From the NCBI GenBank assembly GCA_964370645.1, contig CAYJJS010000050.1, positions 1-6,466 on the forward strand: a DNA stretch of 6,466 nt, written 5' to 3'. The first letter of the stretch is position 1. Each line of letters begins with the position of its first letter. Below, piece after piece: positions 1-5,228 of the stretch. Below the pieces are notes generated by a model. It was not told the DNA's origin. It saw only the letters and a program-made list of their open reading frames with translations, and did no database searches. A program made the translations under genes and the position numbers. The stretch is from CAMQRS01 sp964370645. Its GTDB lineage: Bacteria > Bacillota_I > Bacilli_A > Erysipelotrichales > Erysipelotrichaceae.

Positions 1-470
1 ACAAATACTTTATTTACCGCCTTATTCAAACCTTCATCTAGCGTAAAACGCTCTCTAGAGTAATCTAATGACAACCCAAGTGTAGCCCATTGTTCGCGAA
101 TATGTGTCGCATATTCTTCTTTCCACTGCCATGACTTTTCTAAAAAAGCTTCTCTTCCTAAGTCATATCTAGAAATTCCTTGTTCACGTAGTCTTTCTTC
201 TACTTTTGCTTGCGTTGCAATACCAGCATGATCCATTCCACTTACCCATAACACATCATATCCTTGTAAACGTTTGTATCTTGCAATAATATCCTGAATC
301 GTATTATCCCATGCATGCCCCAAGTGTAATTTACCAGTTACATTGGGAGGAGGGATTACCATACAGTATGGTTTTTTACTCGTATCTCCTGCTGTGAAGT
401 ATCCTTCTTTTATCCAATTTGCATAATATTTTGATTCTATTTGTTTATGATCATATTTTTTTTCTAACAT
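1..470 (-). CDS. valS: Valyl-tRNA synthetase, N-terminal part (runs off the window)
   Basis: Class I aminoacyl-tRNA synthetase that charges tRNA-Val with valine in the cytoplasm. Only the first 156 codons are present; the gene continues beyond base 1, whereas the full family is close to 880 residues. The frame shows the hallmark PPPNVTGKLHLGHA around residues 40-53, containing the HIGH-type ATP-binding signature as HLGH (49-52), then GMDHAGIATQ (78-87), which is typical of ValS and distinguishes it from IleS and LeuS. LGLSLDYSRERFT (131-143) is also a ValS block. The ATG at 470 is preceded by a strong AGGAGG site (479-484) at 8-nt spacing, so the start is secure. A valine-type T-box leader lies directly upstream, so expression should rise when uncharged tRNA-Val accumulates. 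The assignment is certain from sequence; the C-terminal editing, KMSKS and coiled-coil parts cannot be checked here. Confidence 0.97.
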   Translation of the reverse strand, partial: MLEKKYDHKQIESKYYANWIKEGYFTAGDTSKKPYCMVIPPPNVTGKLHLGHAWDNTIQDIIARYKRLQGYDVLWVSGMDHAGIATQAKVEERLREQGISRYDLGREAFLEKSWQWKEEYATHIREQWATLGLSLDYSRERFTLDEGLNKAVNKVF

Positions 471-478
471 CTTTTGTT

Positions 479-484
479 CCTCCT
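479..484 (-). promoter_or_regulatory. Ribosome binding site of valS
   Basis: A perfect AGGAGG on the minus strand, 8 nt before the ATG at 470. It lies just after the T-tract of the T-box terminator, so it is reached only by transcripts that read through the leader. Confidence 0.85.
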
Positions 485-489
485 AGAAA

Positions 490-708
490 TAAAAAAAACA
501 CTCACCCAAAGGACGAATGTTCGTGGTACCACCTTACTTCGTGTATTCCTACACCTCTTCTCTTAACGCGAGTCACGTACTTTTCTACTTTATTTCAAAA
601 AGTCTACTCCCAGACTACCTTCTGTAAGCTTTCCTATCTTTTTTCACCAACCAAAGACTCTCTATAAAGAAAATGCATTACATACTCCTTCTGTTCATTG
701 TATTTACC
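490..708 (-). promoter_or_regulatory. T-box riboswitch leader of valS (valine specific)
   Basis: A tRNA-sensing leader between the valS promoter and its start codon. The T-box element AAGGTGGTACCACG is at 535-522. Its UGGU (531-528) is complementary to an ACCA tRNA end, as expected for tRNA-Val with discriminator A. Upstream, the Stem I landmarks AGAGAG and GGTTGGTG (652-645) are visible. A plausible specifier loop is closed by CAGA (693-690) with TCTG (614-611) on one side and GTAA (681-678) with TTAC (627-624) on the other. Its 3' side is AGAAGGTAG, which gives a GUA valine codon at 618-616. An overlapping terminator hairpin follows at 520-498. The structure was folded by eye. T-box identity is firm; the exact specifier triplet is inference, though nearby alternatives (GUC, GUA) are also valine codons. 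Confidence 0.92.
491..520 (-). terminator. T-box-controlled intrinsic terminator before valS
   Basis: On the minus strand ACATTCGTCC (520-511) pairs with GGGTGAGTGT (507-498) across a TTT loop, using several G-U pairs, and runs into a T8 tract (498-491). The 5' arm directly follows the T-box element, so the antiterminator and the terminator are mutually exclusive. Uncharged tRNA-Val should favour readthrough into valS. Confidence 0.85.
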
Positions 709-713
709 ACCCT

Positions 714-742
714 ATTATAAACAATCTTTACTCGTAATTCAA
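714..742 (-). promoter_or_regulatory. Promoter of the valS T-box transcript
   Basis: On the minus strand TTGAAT (742-737) and a perfect TATAAT (719-714) are separated by exactly 17 bp, a good SigA-type promoter. The predicted start of transcription is near 707, giving a leader of about 237 nt that begins just before T-box Stem I. Confidence 0.78.
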
Positions 743-779
743 TTATAAATTGTGTTTTCTGCTCGTGTAGGCGATTAGA

Positions 780-1331
780 TTATTTTGGTAATACTAATAA
801 GTTTTGTACAATCAATTGTTTTTCTTGATTCACTTCTTTTAATTGTTTTTCATCGACTCCATAACGCTCTGCAATACTAGCATACGTATCCAATTCTTTC
901 ACAACCACAAAAGAATAACTTGTTGAAACATTGTCTTGTGTATCAAACAATTCTTCCATCATTGAAATATCAATTTCTTCCTCTTCTTCAGAAGATGCTT
1001 CCTCTTTCTCTTCTTCCACTAAGCCATAAACATGGAAGTGTAAATATAAAATTAAAGTATCTTCCTCTATTTTATAATCATAATGATTAAAAGTAATAGA
1101 AAAAGGTTCTTCAGTTAGTTTTTCATTTGCTGCAAAAACATCAAATTCAAACGCTTCCTTTACATCCTTCACTTCATGAGTCGTTGTATATCTTCCTTCA
1201 ATTTGAAAACTTCCTACACAGCGGATTCCTAATTCCTCTCGCTTATAAGTAAATGCCTCACTACATTGTAACTCAACCAAATCTACTATATCTTCTACTC
1301 TTATGTTTTTTTCTATATCAATAATTTTCAT
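780..1331 (-). CDS. SpoVID-like acidic protein with C-terminal LysM domain
   Basis: A 183-residue protein without signal peptide or membrane segment, so probably cytoplasmic. Residues 1-105 form a strand-rich domain resembling the N-terminal part of SpoVID. Residues 106-126 are a strongly acidic, Glu-rich linker. Residues 139-182 form a LysM domain, recognisable by the tail of helix-forming positions (TYASIAERYGVDEKQLKEVN) and the closing LLVLPK. In Bacillus, SpoVID is a spore morphogenetic protein of about 575 residues that brings coat proteins to the forespore surface, and spoVID lies just upstream of valS, as this gene does. I infer a short SpoVID relative, perhaps binding spore envelope precursors or another cell wall structure. 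Against this, the long SpoVID middle and known SpoIVA-binding region are absent or unrecognised, so a non-sporulation role is possible. The start is taken as the ATG at 1331 rather than the GTG directly before it at 1334, because AAAGGA (1344-1339) then has 7-nt spacing. I see no clear promoter of its own. Confidence 0.72.
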   Translation of the reverse strand: MKIIDIEKNIRVEDIVDLVELQCSEAFTYKREELGIRCVGSFQIEGRYTTTHEVKDVKEAFEFDVFAANEKLTEEPFSITFNHYDYKIEEDTLILYLHFHVYGLVEEEKEEASSEEEEEIDISMMEELFDTQDNVSTSYSFVVVKELDTYASIAERYGVDEKQLKEVNQEKQLIVQNLLVLPK

Positions 1332-1338
1332 CACTTCA

Positions 1339-1344
1339 TCCTTT
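1339..1344 (-). promoter_or_regulatory. Ribosome binding site deciding the start of the LysM gene
   Basis: AAAGGA on the minus strand lies 7 nt before the ATG at 1331 but only 4 nt before the adjacent in-frame GTG at 1334. The spacing favours the ATG, so the protein should start MKIID rather than with one extra residue. Confidence 0.6.
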
Positions 1345-1362
1345 CAAAACAATATATGAACG

Positions 1363-1400
1363 AAAAAAAAAGATATGCTTATATTTTTTGCATATCTTTT
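1363..1400 (-). terminator. Intrinsic terminator of typA, overlapping its stop codon
   Basis: On the minus strand AAAAGATATGC (1400-1390) pairs perfectly with GCATATCTTTT (1378-1368) around an 11-nt loop and is followed by a T-run to 1363. The 5' arm encodes the last residues of TypA (KDMQ) and the TAA stop lies in the loop, so a translating ribosome would cover the hairpin. The stem is AT-rich, so readthrough into the downstream LysM gene is conceivable. Confidence 0.72.
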
Positions 1401-3202
1401 AAAATTTGTTTTCTTTCAAACGGTTTTAATCCTTTTTTACGAACACGAATACTTGCTGGTGTGATTTCCACTAGCTCATCATCATTAATAAACTCTAATG
1501 CTTCCTCTAAAGTAAGAATCTTAGGAGGTACTAACTTCATTGCATCATCGTTTCCGCTACTACGAATTGATGTTAATTTTTTATTTTTAATTGGGTTTAC
1601 ATCCATATCCATATTACGAGCACTCATACCAATAATCATCCCCTCATACACTTCAGTTTGAGGCGTAATAAACAATTGTCCACGTTCTTGAATATTCCAC
1701 AATGCATAAGTCATTGCTTTACCAGTTTCAGTAGAAATTAACGCTCCATTTGAACGTTGTACGATTTCTCCTTTAAATGGTTCATACCCACACACACGGC
1801 GCACTAACGTACCTTCTCCATGCGTATCATTAATAAACTCACTACGATACCCTAACAACCCTCTGGTTGGTGTATGATACGTAATACGACAGTAATCATT
1901 TTCTTCTTCCATGTTTACTAATTGCCCTTTACGTAAGTTTAACTTATTAATAATCGTTCCAGAATACTCACTTGGTGCTAATGCAATCACTTCTTCTACA
2001 GGTTCCATTAATACATCATTTTCACGATGTAAAATAACCTCAGGTTTTGAAACTGCAATCTCATATCCTTCTCTTCTCATATTTTCAAGTAAGATCGAAA
2101 TATGTAATTCACCCCTACCAGATACTTTAAACATATCTGCAGACTCGGTTGCTTCTACTCGTAAACCAACATTTACTTCTAATTCTTTTTCTAAACGTTC
2201 TTTAATATTTCTACTTGTAACATATTTACCACTTTGTCCAGCAAATGGACTCTTATTTACGATAAAATTCATAGACAGTGTTGGTTCTTCTACTTGAATC
2301 ATTTCCATTGGGACAAGATTTTCCTTGTTGAAACATAATGTTTCCCCAATCGAAATATTTGATATCCCACTAAATACAATAATTTCACCACTATTTGCTT
2401 CTTTTACTCTTGATTTCGCCAATCCACGATAAATAAACAATTGAGAAATTTGAGCATTACGTACATTTCCATCACTATCACAAACTACAATGTTTTGCCC
2501 TTCTCGAATCGTTCCTTTATATACACGACCGATTCCTAAACGACCAATATAGTCATCGTAGTCTAGTGCACTTACTTGTACTTGTAAAGGTTCTTCATCG
2601 TAATCTGGGTATGCTTCACAATGGTCAATAATCGTTGTGAATAATGGTTCTAATGTTTCACTAGGTGTATCCATATCGTATTGTACAATTCCTTGTTTTG
2701 CAATACCATAAAGAATTGGGAAATCCAATTGCTCATCATTTGCATGTAAGTCTAAGAATAACTCATATACCATGTCTACTACTTCTAATGCTCTTTGATC
2801 TTTCTTATCAATTTTATTAATTAATAAAATTGGTTTCAATCCCATTTCTAATGATTTTTGTAATACGAAACGAGTTTGAGGCATTGGACCTTCACTACTG
2901 TCTACTAATAAAATTACTGTATCTACAGTTTTAATAATACGTTCCACTTCACTTGAAAAGTCAGCATGTCCTGGTGTATCTACAATATTAATTTTTACAT
3001 CGTTATGCATGATACTACAGTTTTTTGCATAAATTGTAATTCCTCTTTCTCTCTCCAAGTCATTACTATCCATTACGCAATCTACCACTTCTTCATTACT
3101 TCTAAAAACACCACTTTGATTTAAGAATGCATCTACTAATGTACTCTTACCAGCATCAACATGGGCGATTACGGCTATATTGATAATTTTTTGTTTACTC
3201 AT
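1379..3202 (-). CDS. typA: Ribosome-associated translational GTPase TypA/BipA
   Basis: A 607-residue GTPase of full family length. It belongs to the EF-G/LepA superfamily and binds the ribosome, acting in 50S assembly and in growth under cold or stress. G1 is AHVDAGKST (13-21), G2 includes T56 in RGITI, G3 is DTPGH (75-79) with the catalytic-type His79, and G4 is NKID (129-132). TypA-specific blocks follow: VMDSNDLERERGITI (43-57), GPMPQTRFVLQKSL (105-118), GRGELHISILLENMRREGYE in the middle, TRGLLGYRSEF, and a C-terminal domain ending in a Lys/Arg-rich tail (VRKKGLKPFERKQ). The P-loop is unusual: the common form in TypA is HVDHGKTT, while here Ala replaces the second His and Ser the Thr, resembling the EF-G/TetM form. 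The ATG at 3202 has AAGGTGG (3215-3209) 6 nt upstream. The gene is divergent from the deacetylase gene and ends in its own terminator. Confidence 0.96.
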   Translation of the reverse strand: MSKQKIINIAVIAHVDAGKSTLVDAFLNQSGVFRSNEEVVDCVMDSNDLERERGITIYAKNCSIMHNDVKINIVDTPGHADFSSEVERIIKTVDTVILLVDSSEGPMPQTRFVLQKSLEMGLKPILLINKIDKKDQRALEVVDMVYELFLDLHANDEQLDFPILYGIAKQGIVQYDMDTPSETLEPLFTTIIDHCEAYPDYDEEPLQVQVSALDYDDYIGRLGIGRVYKGTIREGQNIVVCDSDGNVRNAQISQLFIYRGLAKSRVKEANSGEIIVFSGISNISIGETLCFNKENLVPMEMIQVEEPTLSMNFIVNKSPFAGQSGKYVTSRNIKERLEKELEVNVGLRVEATESADMFKVSGRGELHISILLENMRREGYEIAVSKPEVILHRENDVLMEPVEEVIALAPSEYSGTIINKLNLRKGQLVNMEEENDYCRITYHTPTRGLLGYRSEFINDTHGEGTLVRRVCGYEPFKGEIVQRSNGALISTETGKAMTYALWNIQERGQLFITPQTEVYEGMIIGMSARNMDMDVNPIKNKKLTSIRSSGNDDAMKLVPPKILTLEEALEFINDDELVEITPASIRVRKKGLKPFERKQILKDMQKI

Positions 3203-3241
3203 AATTTACCACCTTTTTTTAACTATACAATAATACACTGT

Positions 3242-3270
3242 TTTATATTGAAATACTAGTTATTTATCAT
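3242..3270 (-). promoter_or_regulatory. Candidate promoter of typA
   Basis: On the minus strand ATGATA (3270-3265) and TATAAA (3247-3242) are 17 bp apart, placing the transcription start near 3235 with a leader of about 33 nt. The -35 box matches only four of six positions. TATTAT (3235-3230) and TATAGT (3227-3222) are other possible -10 boxes in this AT-rich stretch. Confidence 0.4.
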
Positions 3271-3276
3271 TTTTAT
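3248..3276 (+). promoter_or_regulatory. Candidate promoter of the polysaccharide deacetylase gene
   Basis: TTGAAA (3248-3253) is followed after 17 bp by TTTTAT (3271-3276), a weak -10. Transcription would start near 3283, leaving room for the SD at 3293. It overlaps the candidate typA promoter on the other strand, so the two genes may share regulation. TATACT at 3282-3287 looks better as a -10 alone but would start transcription inside the SD. Confidence 0.3.
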
Positions 3277-3292
3277 CCTCATATACTATAGT

Positions 3293-3296
3293 GGAG
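3293..3296 (+). promoter_or_regulatory. Ribosome binding site deciding the deacetylase start
   Basis: GGAG sits 6 nt before the ATG at 3303 and overlaps the upstream in-frame GTG at 3291. The GTG therefore lies in the SD region rather than acting as the start, and the protein begins MKKYIS, a typical secretion-signal N-terminus. Confidence 0.65.
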
Positions 3297-3302
3297 CGTG
3301 TT

Positions 3303-4013
3303 ATGAAGAAATATATTAGTCTTTTTCTACTCTTTGCATTATGTATATACACTACACAAATAACTTCTACTTATCCAATGAAACCAGTAATAATGGAAGA
3401 ATACGATAGTGTGAATGCTGTTCTCACGTATGTGGATCCAAATAAAAAAATGATTGCCTTAACCTTTGATGATGGACCTACTCGTAAATATACAACACAA
3501 ATTTTAGATTGCTTACAACAATATAATGCACATGCTACCTTCTTTCTATTAGGTAGTCGCATAGAAGGACAAGAAGATGTTGTATTACGCATATATAGTG
3601 AAGGGCATGAAATTGGAAATCATTCATTTTCTCATAAACAACTAAATGCCGTTGATGAAGCAACTGTTATACAAGAAATACAACAAACAAACGATGCCAT
3701 TTATCAAGTCGTACATGCCTACCCAAAGATAATACGTGCACCGTATGGAGAGGTAAATGATATTGTGAAGGCAAACCTAGGCAATATGACACTCGTCAAG
3801 TGGAATATTGATAGTGAAGATTGGCGCACCGACAATGCTTCTGTGGTTGTCAACAATGTTTTAAGGGATGCAAAAGATAAAGGAATCATTCTAATGCATG
3901 ATATGTATCAAAGTAGTGCAGATGCCACCTGTGCACTCATTCCTGCCTTACAGGATCAAGGTTATCAACTCGTCACCATGTCACAACTGTTATCATTTGA
4001 AAGTGAGCCCTAA
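3303..4013 (+). CDS. Extracytoplasmic polysaccharide deacetylase (CE4 family, PgdA-like)
   Basis: A 236-residue CE4 deacetylase that hydrolyses N-acetyl groups from a surface glycan, most likely GlcNAc in peptidoglycan, which would lower lysozyme sensitivity. It begins with MKK and a hydrophobic stretch (4-16) serving as signal peptide or uncleaved anchor. All five CE4 motifs are present: TFDDGP (54-59; D56 likely the catalytic base, D57 a metal ligand), NHSFSH (106-111; metal ligands H107 and H111), RAPYG (145-149), WNIDSEDW (167-174) and ILMHD (196-200; catalytic-acid H199). The final third resembles PgdA of pneumococcus more than chitin or xylan deacetylases. It lacks the long N-terminal region of PgdA, so it is a near-minimal catalytic domain on a short stalk. 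The start at ATG 3303 is chosen over the GTG at 3291 because of the SD and signal peptide. The substrate is inferred from the family, not shown by the sequence. Confidence 0.93.
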   Translation: MKKYISLFLLFALCIYTTQITSTYPMKPVIMEEYDSVNAVLTYVDPNKKMIALTFDDGPTRKYTTQILDCLQQYNAHATFFLLGSRIEGQEDVVLRIYSEGHEIGNHSFSHKQLNAVDEATVIQEIQQTNDAIYQVVHAYPKIIRAPYGEVNDIVKANLGNMTLVKWNIDSEDWRTDNASVVVNNVLRDAKDKGIILMHDMYQSSADATCALIPALQDQGYQLVTMSQLLSFESEP

Positions 4014-4026
4014 ATAATGCTATAAT
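3997..4026 (+). promoter_or_regulatory. Extended -10 promoter of the RNA methyltransferase gene
   Basis: TTGAAA (3997-4002), an 18-bp spacer, and TGC directly before a perfect TATAAT (4021-4026). The -35 lies inside the last codons of the deacetylase gene and the -10 just after its stop. The predicted transcription start is near 4033, giving a leader of about 25 nt. The methyltransferase can therefore be expressed independently of the gene before it. Confidence 0.68.
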
Positions 4027-4057
4027 GGTAACTGTTTATAGAAAAGAGAAATAAAAT

Positions 4058-4783
4058 ATGGAACATATACTGGAAGGAAAAATATCTGTGAAAGCGGCTT
4101 TACAATCACCATTTCGTGAAGTAAAAACAATATTCATCGATGAAAACAAAAAGGATAGAGATACAAGCTACATTATGCGATTGGCAAAGCAACAGGGAGT
4201 TGTATTACAAACTCGTACACGCAAGCAAATTGAAGATATATGTAGTGGGAACACACATGGTGGTATCATTGCATTTGTGAAGGAACGTAGCTTTCAAAGT
4301 ATTGAAGACATACCTACACATAATATATTTATTGCAGTTGTAGAAGGTGTGGAAGATCCTTTCAACTTTGGTTTTGTGATTCGTAGCCTGTATGCTGCGG
4401 GTGCACAAGCACTACTATTGTCGAAACGAAACTGGACGAGTGCTGCATCTATATTAGCGAAATCAAGTGCAGGAGCGAGTGAACTTATGCCGATGATTGT
4501 CTGTGATGACTTGGCACAAACCTTGCTAGAAATCAAGCAAAGGGGCATCCAGATTGTTTGTGCAAATCGTAGCGAACAATCCAAAGTGATGTATGATTAC
4601 GATTACAAACAAAATATTTGTTTATGCATTGGAGGGGAGAAACGTGGTCTCTCAAAAGCTATCCAAGCACAAAGTGATTGTGATGTATATATACCTTATC
4701 AAAATGATTTTAAAAATGCATTGAGCGCAGCAAGTGCGACAACAATACTTGCTTACGAAGTATTACGTCAAAGACAAAAATAG
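4058..4783 (+). CDS. SpoU/TrmH-family RNA 2'-O-ribose methyltransferase
   Basis: A 241-residue SPOUT-fold enzyme that transfers a methyl group from S-adenosylmethionine to a ribose 2'-OH of rRNA or tRNA. Residues 1-75 form the RlmB-like substrate-binding domain (ILEGKISVKAAL at the start, NTHGGIIAFV at 65-74). The catalytic domain shows motif 1 as DPFNFGFVIRS (100-110; N103 and the catalytic-type R109), motif 2 as GGEKRGL (192-198; E194), and motif 3 as IPYQNDFKNALSAASA (212-227; conserved N220), which form the knotted cofactor site. Motif 3 usually reads SLNVSVA; here only the Asn is kept and the flanking residues differ, so this is a divergent subfamily. The target nucleotide cannot be predicted: RlmB-like 23S rRNA or TrmH-like tRNA modification are both possible. 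The SD is weak (AAGAGA at 4044-4049). It has its own promoter and is followed by a terminator. Confidence 0.9.
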   Translation: MEHILEGKISVKAALQSPFREVKTIFIDENKKDRDTSYIMRLAKQQGVVLQTRTRKQIEDICSGNTHGGIIAFVKERSFQSIEDIPTHNIFIAVVEGVEDPFNFGFVIRSLYAAGAQALLLSKRNWTSAASILAKSSAGASELMPMIVCDDLAQTLLEIKQRGIQIVCANRSEQSKVMYDYDYKQNICLCIGGEKRGLSKAIQAQSDCDVYIPYQNDFKNALSAASATTILAYEVLRQRQK

Positions 4784-4841
4784 TCTACTTATATAGTGTA
4801 ACGTAAGCATATATACTTGTACTTAGCCTTTATGTTCAAAG

Positions 4842-4865
4842 AAAACGTCTACACGACGTTTTTTT
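4842..4865 (+). terminator. Intrinsic terminator after the RNA methyltransferase gene
   Basis: AAAACGTC (4842-4849) pairs with GACGTTTT (4855-4862) around the loop TACAC, and the T-run extends to 4865. It separates the methyltransferase gene from the arsR-type operon, about 60 nt after the stop codon. Confidence 0.85.
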
Positions 4866-4900
4866 CATTCATTGTTTTATGCAGTATAATGGTGTATACT
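4862..4900 (+). promoter_or_regulatory. Promoter region of the arsR-trx-ccdA operon
   Basis: Two overlapping readings are possible. TTTTCA (4862-4867) with a perfect TATAAT (4885-4890) at 17 bp would start transcription near 4897. TTGTTT (4872-4877) with TATACT (4895-4900), also at 17 bp, would start near 4907. Either way the -10 lies within the palindrome at 4883-4900. The region sits immediately after the terminator of the preceding gene. Confidence 0.6.
4883..4900. promoter_or_regulatory. Palindrome over the -10, probable ArsR-type operator
   Basis: AGTATA-N6-TATACT is a perfect 6-bp-arm inverted repeat with a 6-bp centre, overlapping both candidate -10 boxes. ArsR/SmtB dimers commonly bind imperfect palindromes of this size at or just after the promoter of their own operon, so this is the leading operator candidate. 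AT-rich -10 boxes can create such symmetry by chance. Confidence 0.5.
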
Positions 4901-4908
4901 ATTTATAG

Positions 4909-4924
4909 TTCAAAAAAAGTTGAA
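4909..4924. promoter_or_regulatory. Second inverted repeat before the arsR-type gene
   Basis: TTCAA-N6-TTGAA is an inverted repeat with the same 6-bp centre, located between the predicted transcription start and the SD. Its half-sites resemble the TCAAA/TTTGA half-sites of CadC-type operators. It could be a second or the real repressor site. The sequence match is short, so confidence is limited. Confidence 0.4.
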
Positions 4925-4937
4925 TTGAGGTGAGTAT

Positions 4938-5219
4938 GTGAATAACAGTGAAATTGCGAAAATATTTAAAGCTTTATGTGATGAACACCGAATTGCAATC
5001 ATACAATTACTACAAGATGGTGAACAATGTGCTTGTGAAATTGCTAGTGCATTAGGTTTGTCTAAATCAAAGTTATCTTATCATATGAAAATACTTTGCG
5101 AAAGTAAGATTATTCATTGCTGGCATCAAGGAAAATGGACACACTATGCATTACACGAAGAAGGTCGAACACTGGCTATAGAAGTTTTAAAAAGTCTTAC
5201 AAAAACAAAAGAAAGTTGA
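4938..5219 (+). CDS. ArsR/SmtB-family repressor with CxC metal(loid)/thiol site
   Basis: A 93-residue winged-helix repressor of normal family length. The DNA-binding core runs from FKALCDEHRIAIIQLL (10-25) to the recognition helix SKSKLSYHMKIL (42-53) and the wing around GKWTHYAL (65-72). Helix 3 carries QCACEI (30-35), where C31 and C33 match the CxC pair of the As(III)-sensing ELCVCDL site of E. coli ArsR; the third Cys of that site is Ala36 here. C14, C54 and C61 are further thiols, five in all. An As(III), Sb(III), Cd(II) or redox inducer is possible; the sequence does not decide. The start is GTG at 4938, with GAGGTG (4927-4932) before it; the ATG overlapping it at 4936 runs straight into TGA. 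It is the first gene of an operon with the thioredoxin and ccdA genes, and the 9-nt gap to the next gene suggests autoregulation of all three. Confidence 0.92.
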   Translation: MNNSEIAKIFKALCDEHRIAIIQLLQDGEQCACEIASALGLSKSKLSYHMKILCESKIIHCWHQGKWTHYALHEEGRTLAIEVLKSLTKTKES

Positions 5220-5228
5220 GGAAAATTT

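Noticed and set aside
419..667. Open frame of 82 codons on the plus strand
   Set aside because: It runs antisense through the valS start, terminator and T-box leader, has no SD, and its residues reflect the structured leader rather than a protein.
743..755. CAATT-TAT-AATTG palindrome between the LysM gene and the valS promoter
   Set aside because: A 5-bp AT-only stem without a T-run; too weak for a terminator and expected by chance in AT-rich DNA.
1351..1356. TATATT on the minus strand as a -10 for the SpoVID-like gene
   Set aside because: Transcription would start at about the SD and no -35 is present, so it is not credible as a promoter.
1356..1661. Open frame of 101 codons on the plus strand
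   Set aside because: Antisense to the well-supported typA gene, with a Ser/Ile-rich composition typical of reverse reading and no family features.
1911..2297. Open frame of 128 codons on the plus strand inside typA
   Set aside because: A shadow of conserved TypA coding sequence; no SD and no recognisable domain.
4205..4584. Two overlapping open frames on the minus strand inside the methyltransferase gene
   Set aside because: Both are antisense to SpoU motif 1 and its surroundings and lack start signals.
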